Shown here: piece by piece, positions 52,242 to 62,259 of the stretch
Position numbering within the stretch: position 1 is the first letter of the stretch
How the letters are laid out: every line of letters begins with the position of its first letter
Assembly: GCF_011395035.1 (NCBI RefSeq)
Contig: NZ_CP024768.1
Span: 2,331,286-2,395,285 of the forward strand
Origin: Pantoea cypripedii
GTDB lineage: Bacteria; Pseudomonadota; Gammaproteobacteria; Enterobacterales; Enterobacteriaceae
Reading direction: 5' to 3'
Length of the DNA: 64,000 nt
Made by a program: the position numbers and the translations under genes
The notes under the pieces: model-generated
What the model was told of the DNA's origin: nothing
The model's database searches: none
The model's input: the letters and a program-made list of their open reading frames with translations, nothing else

Positions 52242-54281
52242 TTATTTACTGCCCGCGGCCTGCGGCTGGGATTTCTCCAGCTGCGCCAGGTCATTGGCAA
52301 TTTTCACCGTTTCATCCAGATATGGATCCGGCTCTTTGTAATCCTTCGGCAGATCGTCGAGGCTCTTCAGCTGCGGTTTGCCTTCCGCCTGATAACGCGC
52401 GTTGATGCGTTCCAGACGCAGTGCATCTTCGTCATGGTTCTCTTTCTCGCGCTGGACAAGATTGAGTGACACGATATTGCGTTTATCTTTGGTCGCGTTG
52501 AAGCGCGCAATATCTTTCATGATGTACTGGAACTCACGATCTTTGGCGATGCGATCGTTATGCTCTTTGGTCAGCTCCGGCACCAGCGGCGTGATATCAC
52601 CGGTTTTGGTGTACGTCGCGGCACTGACGCTATCCCACGGTAAGGCGTTATCTTCAAACTTCTCACCGGTCTCAGCCGCTTCTACGCCAGTCGGCATCAG
52701 CAGGTCCGGCGTGACGCCTTTACGCTGGGTACTGCCACCATTGATACGGTAGAACTTCTGAATGGTGTACTGAACAGAACCCAGAGCAGGCCATTCCGGA
52801 CGCAGCATCTGATCATAGATACGATTCAGCGAACGGTATTGCTGCACGGTACCTTTACCGAAGGTCGGCTCACCGACGATCAGCGCGCGGCCATAATCCT
52901 GCATAGCGGCGGCAAAGATCTCAGACGCGGAAGCACTGAAGCGATCCACCAGCACCACTAATGGGCCTTTGTAGTACACAATGCCGTCATTATCGCTGTC
53001 CTGACGCACGCGACCATTGTTGTCACGCACCTGTACCACCGGACCGCTTGGAATAAACAGGCCTGAAAGCGATACCGCTTCAGTCAGTGCGCCGCCGCCG
53101 TTGGTACGCAGATCAATGACGATGCTGTCGACATTCTGCTTCTGCAGTTTCTGCAGCTGGACTTTCACATCATCCGTCAGGCCCACGTAGAAGCCCGGGA
53201 TGTCCAGCACGCCGACTTTCTCTTTGCCGACGGTCTGCACTGTGCCTTTTACCGCGCGGTCTTCCAGACGGATCTTCTCACGCGTCAGGGTCACAATGCG
53301 GGTTTTGGTGCCTTTGCCAGCCGGCAGGATTTCCAGCCGCACTTTGCTGCCTTTCGGCCCTTTGATTTTGGCTACCACATCATCGAGACGCCAGCCGATG
53401 ACATCTTCCATCGGTTTACCCGGTTGAGCCACACCGACAATACGATCGCCCACACTGATCGATTTACTCTTCGCCGCCGGGCCACCTGCCACCATCGAGT
53501 TGATCACCGTGTAGTCATCATCCATTTGCAGCACCGCACCGATGCCTTCCAGTGACAGGCTCATCTCGGTGTTGAATTGCTCGGTATTACGCGGGGAGAG
53601 ATAGTTGGTATGCGGATCGATTTCGTGCGCAAAGGCGGTCATCGCCAGCTGGAACACGTCTTCACTGTTGCTCTGCGCCAGACGACGGATAGCAAAGTTA
53701 TAACGTTTGGTCAGCGTGTCGCGAATCTCTTTGTCATCTTTACCGGTCAGCTTGAGGCTCAGTTCGTCAAATTTGACCTTCGCATCCCACAGCGCATTCA
53801 GCTCATCGGTGCTTTTCGGCCACGGTGATTTGCTGCGATCGATGTCGATGGTGTCGTTGCCGGTAAAGTTCATCGGGCGATTCAGCACGCTCAGCGCATA
53901 CTGATAGCGCTCAAAGCGGCGTTTCTGCGCCAGATTATATAAATCATAAAAAACATCCAGCTTGCCGCTGCGCAGTTCATCACCCAATGTGGTCTTCTTA
54001 TCGGCAAACTGCGCGATATCCGAAGCCAGCAGCACATTGTGGTTGTAGTCGAGCAGATTCAGGTAGCGATCAAAAATTTTCGCTGAAAAATCCTGATTCA
54101 GATCGAACTGGCGATAGTGCGAACGGGTAAAACGCGAGGTGACGCGTTCACTGACGGTGGGATGCTGTGGTTCTTCGTGTAACTGGGGAATCTGGTCTGC
54201 GCGGGTAATGTTATCCGCGGCAAAACTGGGGCCTGCCAGCAGCAGGCCCGCGATCATACCGATCTTAAAAATATTGTTCAT
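52242..54281 (-). CDS. prc: Periplasmic tail-specific protease Prc
   Basis: Processes the C terminus of FtsI and degrades SsrA-tagged and other periplasmic proteins with NlpI. ATG 54281 gives 679 residues (E. coli 682) with a signal peptide (IGMIAGLLLAGPSFAAD, cleavage after AFA-type site). A PDZ domain starts around SLSLEGIGAVLQMDDDY. The Ser/Lys dyad is in DRFSASASEIFAAAMQ (Ser near 450) and GEPTFGKGTVQQ (Lys near 473). It is 19 bases downstream of proQ, one operon. Confidence 0.96.
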   Translation of the reverse strand: MNNIFKIGMIAGLLLAGPSFAADNITRADQIPQLHEEPQHPTVSERVTSRFTRSHYRQFDLNQDFSAKIFDRYLNLLDYNHNVLLASDIAQFADKKTTLGDELRSGKLDVFYDLYNLAQKRRFERYQYALSVLNRPMNFTGNDTIDIDRSKSPWPKSTDELNALWDAKVKFDELSLKLTGKDDKEIRDTLTKRYNFAIRRLAQSNSEDVFQLAMTAFAHEIDPHTNYLSPRNTEQFNTEMSLSLEGIGAVLQMDDDYTVINSMVAGGPAAKSKSISVGDRIVGVAQPGKPMEDVIGWRLDDVVAKIKGPKGSKVRLEILPAGKGTKTRIVTLTREKIRLEDRAVKGTVQTVGKEKVGVLDIPGFYVGLTDDVKVQLQKLQKQNVDSIVIDLRTNGGGALTEAVSLSGLFIPSGPVVQVRDNNGRVRQDSDNDGIVYYKGPLVVLVDRFSASASEIFAAAMQDYGRALIVGEPTFGKGTVQQYRSLNRIYDQMLRPEWPALGSVQYTIQKFYRINGGSTQRKGVTPDLLMPTGVEAAETGEKFEDNALPWDSVSAATYTKTGDITPLVPELTKEHNDRIAKDREFQYIMKDIARFNATKDKRNIVSLNLVQREKENHDEDALRLERINARYQAEGKPQLKSLDDLPKDYKEPDPYLDETVKIANDLAQLEKSQPQAAGSK

Positions 54282-54300
54282 GCCAGGGTCAGCCTCCGTT

Positions 54301-54981
54301 TCAGAACTGCAAATGTTCTGCGCGCACAATCATTGCCATGCCGGAAGCGAGCTGTACCCGAACGCCATCTTTAGTAATTTCAAGAATGGTTGCGTCCATC
54401 GCACTTTTGCCTGCTTTAACTTTAATATTCTGGCCGGGTTGCAAAGTTGAGGTATCAGTGATGGGTTTGGCTCGCGGTGGGCGTGGCGCAGCGTTACGTT
54501 CAGCAGAAGCCGCACGCGGTGCCTGCGGACGCGGTTTACGCGGTGCATCACCTTCAGCGGTTTTACGCGGAGCCGGTTTGCGCGGACGACGTTCGCCCGT
54601 CTCTTCACCTGCTTCACGCCTCTTCGCTTTTTGCTGCTCGCGCTGAACCTGAACACGGGCTTTCGCTTCTTCCAGCTGTTTGCGCGCATGTTCAACATGT
54701 TGCTCATCCAGCACGCCACAGGCGTTGCCGTCGAGATCAACACGGATGGCACCCGCTTTAATGCCGTAAAGGTAACGCCAGCTTGAGGTATAAAGACGTA
54801 AGGCCGAACGCAGTTGCGTCTTGCTCAGGCCCATATCGCCCTGAACACGCTCGACCAGATCCTGAAAGATACCGATTTTGAGCGGACGCGCTTCACCTTC
54901 GGCGCTAAAGCAGTGCGGAAAACGCTCCGCCAGAAAGGCGATCACTTCTTTACTGCTATTCAACTTAGGTTGATTTTCCAT
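54301..54981 (-). CDS. proQ: RNA chaperone ProQ
   Basis: Global small-RNA and mRNA 3'-end binding protein. The 226-residue product has the N-terminal FinO-like domain (residues 1-120, with KIGIFQDLVERV and LRLYTSSWRYLYGI), a charged Pro/Arg/Ala-rich linker (about 125-175) and a C-terminal Tudor-like domain (GQNIKVKAGKSAMDATI...IVRAEHLQF). First gene of proQ-prc, and downstream of msrC on the same strand, as in E. coli. Confidence 0.96.
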   Translation of the reverse strand: MENQPKLNSSKEVIAFLAERFPHCFSAEGEARPLKIGIFQDLVERVQGDMGLSKTQLRSALRLYTSSWRYLYGIKAGAIRVDLDGNACGVLDEQHVEHARKQLEEAKARVQVQREQQKAKRREAGEETGERRPRKPAPRKTAEGDAPRKPRPQAPRAASAERNAAPRPPRAKPITDTSTLQPGQNIKVKAGKSAMDATILEITKDGVRVQLASGMAMIVRAEHLQF

Positions 54982-55077
54982 GAAATTTCCTGATTACAAC
55001 GGGTTTGCCGACCAGAGCAGGCATGAACAGGCGACATTATAATGACAACATCGCCAAATGCTATGTGATCCAGTCGA

Positions 55078-55578
55078 TTAGCTGCGCGTCAGTTGAAGAA
55101 ATTTTTCAATGTCGCTGCCCGCCAGTACTTCACAAAGCCCGTCAGTAAGGGCCACCAGCCCCGCTTCATCCTCACTATCGAAGCGAGAATAAACCGTACT
55201 GTCGATGTCCAGCACACCGACTAACGTGCCATTCACTTTCAGAGGAATCACGATTTCCGCATTACTGGCGGCGTCACAGGCGATATGACCGGGGAAAGCG
55301 TGCACATCTTCCACGCGCTGCACTTTCTCTTCTGCAATCGCCGTGCCACAAACACCCTTGCCTACCGCAATACGCACACAGGCAATTTTGCCCTGGAAGG
55401 GACCCAGTACCAGCGTATTCGCTTCAGTCAGCAAATAAAAACCTGCCCAGTTCACGCCTTCCAGGCGTTCAAACAGTAACGCGCTGCAATTACCCAGCGC
55501 AGCGAGGAAAGAGGTTTCACCCGCCAGCAGCGCACGCGCATCGCGATTTAAATCCTCGTAAAAGGCTTTTTTGTTCAT
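55078..55578 (-). CDS. msrC: Free methionine-(R)-sulfoxide reductase MsrC
   Basis: GAF-domain enzyme that reduces free methionine-R-sulfoxide. The 166-residue protein (E. coli 165) keeps the three cysteines of the family: KIACVRI, GKGVCGTA and HIACDAASN; the last is the catalytic one in E. coli. LNWAGFYLL-like VNWAGFYLL and VLDIDST are also conserved. It is divergent from letA. Confidence 0.94.
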   Translation of the reverse strand: MNKKAFYEDLNRDARALLAGETSFLAALGNCSALLFERLEGVNWAGFYLLTEANTLVLGPFQGKIACVRIAVGKGVCGTAIAEEKVQRVEDVHAFPGHIACDAASNAEIVIPLKVNGTLVGVLDIDSTVYSRFDSEDEAGLVALTDGLCEVLAGSDIEKFLQLTRS

Positions 55579-55774
55579 TGTTTAACCATAATTCGACGCA
55601 GCAACGCCGCGTGTGTCACTCAGTTGTTAAAATAAGCACTAATTATCCAGCGTCACAAGGTGAATCATTGTGTTAGTTACTATACCCTTAGCTTTCTGTG
55701 GATCGAACTTCATGTCACCACAGATGTCTCAGCCAGCAACCTGCTGCCTGACATGCCGGTAATTGTAACGAACG

Positions 55775-57040
55775 ATGGGCCACTTGCGTCACTCTATGAA
55801 AATTCACGCTATCAGCCAGACGTTGCCCCACGCACGTTATCAGCGTTGTCCGCAATGCGATACCCTTTTTTCCTTACCGGATGTTAAATCGCATCAGGCT
55901 GCCTATTGCCCACGATGCCACGCACGTATTCAGAGTGGTTTTGACTGGTCAATGACGCGTCTGACGGCGATGGCGGTCACCATGCTGATGCTGATGCCGT
56001 TCGCTTTTACCCTGCCATTGGTCGATATCCGGCTACTGGGAATGCGTATTAATGCCAGCCTGCTGGAAGGGGTGGTGCAGATGACGCAGCAAGGCGATGT
56101 CATCACCGCCTCCATCGTGGCGTTTTGCACCATCGGCGCACCCATGACCCTGGTAGCAGGGATTAGCTATTTGGGTATCGGCCATGCACTGGGGATGAAT
56201 CTGCGCCCGGTATTATTGATGCTGGAGAAGCTGAAAGAATGGGTGATGCTGGATATCTACCTGGTCGGCGTAGCGGTGGCTTCCATCAAAGTACAGGACT
56301 ACGCCACGCTGGAAGTGGGTTATGGCATGGTGGCGTATATCGCGCTCACGGTGCTTAGCGTGCTGACACTCATTCACCTCAATGTCGAGCAACTGTGGGA
56401 ACACTATTATCCGCAGTCAGTGCCCACCTCACCGCCTGAGCAATGGCAGGTGTGCCTGAACTGCCACCACACCGGTATGGCTGACGATCGCGGCCGCTGT
56501 ACCCGCTGCCACACGCCGCTGGATTATCGCCGCCGCCACAGCTTGCAAAAATCCTGGGCATCGTTGATGGCTTCCATCGTACTGCTCATACCAGCCAATC
56601 TGCTGCCGATTTCCGTGGTGTATGTTAATGGGGCACGACGCGAGGACACCATTTTCTCCGGCATTCTCGGGCTGGCTTCCGGCAATATTCCGGTGGCGGC
56701 GGTGGTGTTTATCGCCAGTATCCTGGTGCCCTTTACCAAAGTGCTGGTGATGTTAACGCTGCTGCTCAGTATTCACTTCAAATGTGAACAGGGGCTGAAA
56801 ACCCGTATCCGCTTGCTGCGCGCCGTGACCTGGGTTGGTCGCTGGTCGATGCTGGATCTGTTCGTCATTTCATTAACCATGTCGCTGGTCAATCGTGACC
56901 AGCTACTGGCATTTACCATGGGACCTGCCGCGCTCTATTTTGGCGCGGCAGTGATCCTGACCATTATGGCTGTAGAGTGGCTTGACAGCCGCCTGATCTG
57001 GGATGCACATGCAACAGGAAACGCCGACTACACCGACTAG
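55775..57040 (+). CDS. letA: Intermembrane transport protein LetA (YebS)
   Basis: PqiA-family inner-membrane protein that works with LetB to move lipids between the membranes. 421 residues (E. coli 427). Two zinc-ribbon-like cysteine sets are visible, YQRCPQCDTLF...YCPRCHA near residue 25 and CLNCHHTG...CTRCHTP near 230, each followed by four hydrophobic segments. ATG 55775 or ATG 55796 could be the start; a stop codon nine bases upstream of the first excludes earlier ones. letB overlaps its end. Confidence 0.93.
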   Translation: MGHLRHSMKIHAISQTLPHARYQRCPQCDTLFSLPDVKSHQAAYCPRCHARIQSGFDWSMTRLTAMAVTMLMLMPFAFTLPLVDIRLLGMRINASLLEGVVQMTQQGDVITASIVAFCTIGAPMTLVAGISYLGIGHALGMNLRPVLLMLEKLKEWVMLDIYLVGVAVASIKVQDYATLEVGYGMVAYIALTVLSVLTLIHLNVEQLWEHYYPQSVPTSPPEQWQVCLNCHHTGMADDRGRCTRCHTPLDYRRRHSLQKSWASLMASIVLLIPANLLPISVVYVNGARREDTIFSGILGLASGNIPVAAVVFIASILVPFTKVLVMLTLLLSIHFKCEQGLKTRIRLLRAVTWVGRWSMLDLFVISLTMSLVNRDQLLAFTMGPAALYFGAAVILTIMAVEWLDSRLIWDAHATGNADYTD

Positions 57041-59648
57041 CGCAAATCTGCGGAATAAACGCAAGATTTCGCCGTTCTGGTTACTGCCCATTATCGCCCT
57101 GCTGATTGCCGCATGGCTGTTATGGACCAATTATCAGGAACGCGGGACTATCATCACCATCAACTTCCAGACGGCGGACGGTATCGTGCCGGGGCGCACG
57201 CCTATTCGCTATCAGGGTGTGGAAGTGGGTACGGTGCAGGGTATCGTGCTGAGCGATGATTATCGCAGCATCCAGATTAAAGCCAGCATCAAGAGCGACA
57301 TGCGTGATGCGCTGCGTGACAACACCCAGTTCTGGCTGGTGACGCCGAAAGCCTCGCTGGCCGGGGTCTCGGGGCTGGATGCTCTGGTGGGGGGTAACTA
57401 CATCAGCATGATGCCGGGCAGTGGTAACCCGCAGGAACACTTCACGGCACTCGATACGCAACCGAAATACCGTGTCAATACCGGTGAGTTGCTGATCCAT
57501 CTGCATGCTCCCGACCTTGGCTCGCTAAATACCGGTTCGCTGGTGTATTACCGCAAAATTCCGGTTGGCCGGGTCTATGACTACAGCATCAACAACAATA
57601 CTGATGGCGTCACCATTGATGTGCTGATTGAGCGCCGCTTCATTAATCTGGTGAAAAAGCAGAGCCGGTTCTGGAACGTCTCTGGCGTGGACGCGGATGT
57701 CAGCCTGAGTGGGGCCAAAGTAAAACTGGAGAGTCTGGCGGCATTAGTGAATGGTGCCATTGCCTTTGACTCTCCTGACTCAGGCCAGCAGGCCGACACC
57801 GATGAAAACTACCAGCTCTATCCCGACCTGGCGCAAAGCCAGCGCGGGGTACAGATCAGCCTTGATCTGCCCAATGGCGATAACCTGAAAGCAGACAGCA
57901 CGCCGTTGATGTATCAGGGCCTGGAAGTGGGCACCCTGACCAAACTGAATTTACTCCCTGGCGGTAAGGTGACCGGGATATTGACTGTCGATCCGTCTGT
58001 CGCCGGATTAATGCGCACTGGCACACGCATTGAAATGCGTTCACCGAAAATCAGCCTGACGGACACCAGTCTCAGCAGTTTGTTAACCGGCAATACCTTT
58101 GAATTGATCCCTGGTGAAGGCCAGGCGCAGGATCACTTCACCGTATTACCGGCCAGTGAATCTTTGCTGCAAAAACCGGATGTTCTGACACTGCAACTCA
58201 ATGCGCCAGAAACCTATGGCATCGATGCCGGACAGCCGGTGATGCTCTACGGCATGAAGATAGGCCAGGTTATCTCGCGTGAGCTGGATGAAAAAGGTAT
58301 CAGCTTTGTGGTGGCAATCAATCCTGAATATCGCCATCTGGTGCACGGTGACAGCAAATTTATCGTCAACAGTCGCATCGACGTGAAGTTCGGCCTTGAT
58401 GGCATGCAGGTTTTGGGTGCCAGCGCTCGTGAATGGGTCGATGGGGGTATCCGTCTGGTTCCGGGGGCAAAAGGCAACCCGCAGATCCGTTACCCCTTGT
58501 ATGGCGATGCTGAGCGCGCAGAAGAAGGGATTATTGGCGATCAGCCCCCTGCCACGCTGAAGCTGACAGCCAGCAGCCTGCCTGATGTTCAGACCGGTTC
58601 TGTGGTGCTGTATCGTAAATTCCAGGTGGGTGAAGTGGTCAATGTTGTGCCGCGCGCTGATGCCTTTGAAATATCAATCCATATCGAACCGCAATATCGC
58701 AAACTGCTCACCAGCGAAAGCGTGTTCTGGGCTGAGGGGGGTGCCAAGGTACAGTTGAATGGTAGCGGTCTGACCGTGCAGGCATCACCGTTGAATCGCG
58801 CGCTGAAAGGTGCCATCAGCTTCGATAACCTGAGCGGTGCGCAAGCGGCAAAAGGGGTGAAACGGGTACTTTATGCTTCGGAAACCGCCGCACGTGCCGT
58901 AGGCAGCCAGATTGCGCTGCATACCTATGATGCCAGCAAACTGTCAGCGGGCATGCCGATTCGTTATCTCGGTATCAACGTCGGCCAGGTCGAGTCGCTC
59001 TCACTTAGTGCCGACAACAACCAGGTGGTGGCAAAAGCCGTGCTGTATCCGGAATATGTGCAGGACTTTGCCCGTATCGGCAGCCGTTTCTCAGTGGTTT
59101 CTCCACAGATTTCTGCCGCTGGCGTGAACCATCTTGAGACGTTGCTGCAACCTTATGTCAACGTTGATCCGGGCAAAGGTGCTCAGGCTCGGACCTTTGA
59201 GTTGCAGGACAGCACCATTACCGATTCGCGTTATCTCAATGGTCTGACGATCTTTGTTGATGCGACAGAGGCCGGTTCGCTTTCGGTTGGTACACCGGTG
59301 CTGTTCCGTGGTGTGGAAGTGGGCACCGTCACCGGCACCTCGCTGGGGAATATGGCGGACCGCGTCCAGGTAGCGCTGCGTATCAGCAAGAAATATCAGC
59401 ATCTGGTACGCAACAATTCGGTGTTCTGGCTGGCATCCGGCTATAACCTGAATTTCGGCCTGATTGGTGGCGTGGTGAAAACCGGCACCTTCCAGCAATT
59501 TATTCAGGGCGGGATTCAGTTTGCCACCCCGCCAACCGTGCCGCTGGCACCGCAGGCGGGTGCCAACAAACACTTCCTGTTGCAGGATGAAGCGCCAAAA
59601 GACTGGCGCAACTGGGGAACCGCGATTCCCGATCCCGCACAACCCTAA
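57009..59648 (+). CDS. letB: Intermembrane lipid transport protein LetB (YebT), seven MCE domains
   Basis: Forms a tunnel of stacked hexameric MCE rings that crosses the periplasm for lipid transport. 879 residues (E. coli 877): short cytoplasmic end, one membrane helix (FWLLPIIALLIAAWLLWTNY), then repeated MCE domains marked by G-L/V-x-x-G-x-P-V/I-x-Y/F-x-G-x-x-V/I-G-x-V units such as GRTPIRYQGVEVGTV, STPLMYQGLEVGTL, GQPVMLYGMKIGQV, GMPIRYLGINVGQV and GTPVLFRGVEVGTV. ATG 57009 aligns with the E. coli start; ATG 57003 is also possible. It overlaps letA by 32 bases. Confidence 0.95.
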   Translation: MQQETPTTPTSANLRNKRKISPFWLLPIIALLIAAWLLWTNYQERGTIITINFQTADGIVPGRTPIRYQGVEVGTVQGIVLSDDYRSIQIKASIKSDMRDALRDNTQFWLVTPKASLAGVSGLDALVGGNYISMMPGSGNPQEHFTALDTQPKYRVNTGELLIHLHAPDLGSLNTGSLVYYRKIPVGRVYDYSINNNTDGVTIDVLIERRFINLVKKQSRFWNVSGVDADVSLSGAKVKLESLAALVNGAIAFDSPDSGQQADTDENYQLYPDLAQSQRGVQISLDLPNGDNLKADSTPLMYQGLEVGTLTKLNLLPGGKVTGILTVDPSVAGLMRTGTRIEMRSPKISLTDTSLSSLLTGNTFELIPGEGQAQDHFTVLPASESLLQKPDVLTLQLNAPETYGIDAGQPVMLYGMKIGQVISRELDEKGISFVVAINPEYRHLVHGDSKFIVNSRIDVKFGLDGMQVLGASAREWVDGGIRLVPGAKGNPQIRYPLYGDAERAEEGIIGDQPPATLKLTASSLPDVQTGSVVLYRKFQVGEVVNVVPRADAFEISIHIEPQYRKLLTSESVFWAEGGAKVQLNGSGLTVQASPLNRALKGAISFDNLSGAQAAKGVKRVLYASETAARAVGSQIALHTYDASKLSAGMPIRYLGINVGQVESLSLSADNNQVVAKAVLYPEYVQDFARIGSRFSVVSPQISAAGVNHLETLLQPYVNVDPGKGAQARTFELQDSTITDSRYLNGLTIFVDATEAGSLSVGTPVLFRGVEVGTVTGTSLGNMADRVQVALRISKKYQHLVRNNSVFWLASGYNLNFGLIGGVVKTGTFQQFIQGGIQFATPPTVPLAPQAGANKHFLLQDEAPKDWRNWGTAIPDPAQP

Positions 59649-59651
59649 GCA

Positions 59652-59683
59652 AATCGGGCAGCCTGGCTGCCCGATTCTTTTTC
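59652..59683 (+). terminator. Terminator of letAB
   Basis: AATCGGGCAGC / GCTGCCCGATT stem with three-base loop followed by CTTTTTC. Confidence 0.9.
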
Positions 59684-59728
59684 GCGTGTTACACTTCGCG
59701 CTCTGTTTGTTATCCCCGGAAGAAACCC

Positions 59729-61147
59729 GTGTCCGAACGTTTTCCTGAAGATTTCCTCACGCTGATGCGTGCCAGCCTGCCCGACGATGCAGAGCTGCAA
59801 CGTTTTCTCGCCATCAGTCAGCAACCGTTACGCCGCAGCCTGCGCGTGAATACCTTAAAAATCAGCGTGCCTGATTTTCTGGCGAGTACCGAACATTACG
59901 GCTGGCGACTGACGCCCATTCCCTGGTGTGCTGAAGGCTTCTGGATTGAACGCGACGACGAATCACTGCCGCTGGGCAGCGTGGCGGAACATCTCAGCGG
60001 GTTATTTTATATTCAGGAAGCCAGCTCGATGCTGCCGGTCACCGCATTATTTGATGCTGCACCCGACGCGCGGCAGGTCATGGATGTTGCCGCTGCGCCT
60101 GGCTCCAAAACGACGCAAATGGCGGCATTGATGCACAACAATGGCGCGATTCTGGCCAATGAATACTCTGCCAGCCGGGTAAAGGTTTTACATGCCAATA
60201 TCAGTCGCTGCGGGGTCAGCAACGTTGCCCTTACCCATTTTGATGGCCGTGTGTTTGGTGCGGCATTACCCGAGCAGTTTGATGCCATCCTGCTGGATGC
60301 GCCCTGCTCCGGGGAAGGCGTGGTGCGTAAAGATGCCGATGCGTTACGTAACTGGAGCCTGGCCAGCACTGAGGACATCGCCACCACCCAGCGTGACCTG
60401 ATTGACAGCGCTTTTCACGCCCTGCAACCGGGAGGCACGCTGATTTATTCCACCTGTACGCTCAACCAGATTGAGAACCAGCAGGTCATCAGCTGGCTCC
60501 AGCAACGTTATCCTGATGCCGTGGAAATTGTGCCGCTGCATGGCCTGTTCGCGGGTGTTGAAAAGGCGCTGACGCCAGAGGGCTTCCTGCATGTGTTCCC
60601 GCACATCTTCGACAGCGAAGGCTTCTTTGTCGCACGTCTGCGTAAAACCGCCAGCATTGCGGCATTGCCTGCCCCAACCTATAAACTGGGCAAACTCCCC
60701 TTTTTCCCGGCCAGCCGGAAGCTGACTGCCGAAGTGATGCACGCAGCGGCCAAGGTCGGCCTGCAATGGGACGATAATTTGCTGTTATGGCAGCGAGATA
60801 AAGAGTTGTGGCTGTTCCCTGCCGCGCTGGAAAGCTGGCTGAGTAAAGTGCGCTTCTCCCGCATTGGTGTGAAACTCGCGGAAACCTTCCCGAAAGGTTA
60901 TCGCTGGCAACACGAGGCCGTGGTGGCTCTGGCGCAGCCGGATAGTTCGCTGGCCTTTGCGCTGACGGAAGCCGAAGCGGAAAGCTGGTATCGTGGTCAG
61001 GATATCCATCCGGAACATCTGCCCGAGCGGGATGAAGTGATTGTGACCTGGCAGCAGCAGCCACTCGGGCTGGCTAAAAAAGTCGGAAATCGTATCAAGA
61101 ATAGCTATCCGCGTGAGCTGGTCCGCGACGGCCGTTTGTTCCGGTAA
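59729..61147 (+). CDS. rsmF: 16S rRNA (cytosine(1407)-C5)-methyltransferase RsmF
   Basis: NSUN-type m5C methyltransferase for 16S C1407. GTG 59729 follows CCGGAAG and begins MSERFPEDFLT; 472 residues (E. coli 479). SAM site VMDVAAAPGSKTTQ, and both catalytic-region cysteines DAPCSGEGVVRKD (near 193) and YSTCTLNQIEN (near 243) are present. A C-terminal RNA-binding part ends NSYPRELVRDGRLF. It converges on pphA with three bases between stops. Confidence 0.95.
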   Translation: MSERFPEDFLTLMRASLPDDAELQRFLAISQQPLRRSLRVNTLKISVPDFLASTEHYGWRLTPIPWCAEGFWIERDDESLPLGSVAEHLSGLFYIQEASSMLPVTALFDAAPDARQVMDVAAAPGSKTTQMAALMHNNGAILANEYSASRVKVLHANISRCGVSNVALTHFDGRVFGAALPEQFDAILLDAPCSGEGVVRKDADALRNWSLASTEDIATTQRDLIDSAFHALQPGGTLIYSTCTLNQIENQQVISWLQQRYPDAVEIVPLHGLFAGVEKALTPEGFLHVFPHIFDSEGFFVARLRKTASIAALPAPTYKLGKLPFFPASRKLTAEVMHAAAKVGLQWDDNLLLWQRDKELWLFPAALESWLSKVRFSRIGVKLAETFPKGYRWQHEAVVALAQPDSSLAFALTEAEAESWYRGQDIHPEHLPERDEVIVTWQQQPLGLAKKVGNRIKNSYPRELVRDGRLFR

Positions 61148-61150
61148 ACA

Positions 61151-61798
61151 TTATTGCAGCTGCACCAGCGTGAGCCGGTTGCCGAATACGGCACCGGTAT
61201 CGATATAATGTTGATTGGCTGCGTTGAGTGGCTGCTCGAGAGGGGTATGGCCGAAATAAAAATCGCTGGCCCCATCAATCGCTGCCGAGTTGCCGCGCTG
61301 ATGCCGTCCCAGTCGGTCGCGGCTCCACACCACCTGATGCCAGTCAACCTCCTGCCCCAGTGCGTAGTGACTGGCCGGATAATCCGCATGGGCAATCACC
61401 ACCACCCGGTCGGCAAGTTGCAGATGCAAAATCAACGGCAATTCAGCACAGCGTCTTAAAGCATGGCGCACAGCAATCACCTCACTGCCCCGCAGTTGCC
61501 AGAACCATTCGCCACCATTCATCAGCCACAACATCGGGTCCTCGCCCTGCAACGCCGCGATAGCCATCTGTTCATGATTACCACGCACGCAACGGAACCA
61601 GGGTTCCTCCAGCAGCGCCAGACAGCCGGGACTGTCTGGTCCCCGATCGATCAAATCACCAACAGAAACTAATAAATCCCGTTCCCTGTCGAACTGATGG
61701 AGAATCAATTGTGAATCAAGCTGCCTGCGACAACCGTGCAAATCGCCGACGACCCAGATGTGACGCCATGCTTCCGCATTGACCGTTTGATAAAACAT
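61151..61798 (-). CDS. pphA: Serine/threonine protein phosphatase PphA-like
   Basis: PP2A/lambda-phosphatase-type metallophosphoesterase of 215 residues (E. coli PphA 218). All signature motifs occur: GDLHGCRRQL, VGDLIDRGPDS and VRGNHEQM bind the two metals, and FGHTPLEQPL and DTGAVFG close the site. E. coli PphA signals misfolded envelope protein through Cpx. In E. coli yebV and yebW lie between rsmF and pphA; here they are absent from this spot. Confidence 0.92.
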   Translation of the reverse strand: MFYQTVNAEAWRHIWVVGDLHGCRRQLDSQLILHQFDRERDLLVSVGDLIDRGPDSPGCLALLEEPWFRCVRGNHEQMAIAALQGEDPMLWLMNGGEWFWQLRGSEVIAVRHALRRCAELPLILHLQLADRVVVIAHADYPASHYALGQEVDWHQVVWSRDRLGRHQRGNSAAIDGASDFYFGHTPLEQPLNAANQHYIDTGAVFGNRLTLVQLQ

Positions 61799-61885
61799 AT
61801 TGGTCTCCTGAAAGCTGGTTTACTGGAAGTTTAGTGAATCCGGCTTAAAGTATAGCCTGGCGACCTGCAGGCATCGGAGGGAAGC

Positions 61886-61993
61886 GTGAACAGCCGTAAA
61901 CAATTTATAGGCGTATTGGTAGTGATTGTTGTCGGCAGCTTGTTGTTGCTGGAAACGCTTGCGCGGTTGGTACATTTGCTGGTGGTGGGATAA
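61886..61993 (+). CDS. Small single-span membrane protein, 35 aa
   Basis: GTG at 61886 with strong GGAGGG four bases before it opens a 35-codon frame: MNSRKQF, then GVLVVIVVGSLLLLETLARL and VHLLVVG. It is a typical small inner-membrane protein with a short basic N terminus and one helix. I do not recognise a family. It is divergent from pphA and isolated; function unknown. Confidence 0.55.
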   Translation: MNSRKQFIGVLVVIVVGSLLLLETLARLVHLLVVG

Positions 61994-62259
61994 ACGGTGA
62001 TGTCGCTGCAGGATTCAGCAGCGGCCGCATCCAGCAGCCCTGATGAACGTCCCTTCCGGCGCTTATCTCCGGCACTCATTGAAGGTGTTAGCTCTGCGAG
62101 GGACGGCAGTTACTGTAATTCTTCGGACTATTCCGAACAAGTTAAATGATATTAACTATCATTCTCATCAAATCCTTCGCACCCGATACATAATCTTATT
62201 ATAAATCAAATTGTTAGTATTTTACGATGGGCAGTACCTGTCGGGAACGGTGAGATGAA
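61994..62259. other. Gap with first copy of a 22-bp repeat
   Basis: No gene seen. Contains the repeat copy at 62056-62077 and then becomes AT-rich before the next gene. Confidence 0.5.
62056..62095. repeat. Repeat element, copy 1
   Basis: A 22-base segment beginning CCGGCGCTTATC and ending CCGGCACTC, followed ten bases later by TTAGCTCT. Exact second copy of the 22 bases at 63487-63508, there followed eight bases later by the same octamer. Read on the minus strand both copies encode SAGDKRR. Nature unknown. Confidence 0.6.

Noticed and set aside
55660..55887. 75-codon GTG-started ORF overlapping the letA 5' end
   Set aside because: It overlaps conserved LetA cysteine codons in another frame and its product resembles nothing known; LetA is clearly the real gene.
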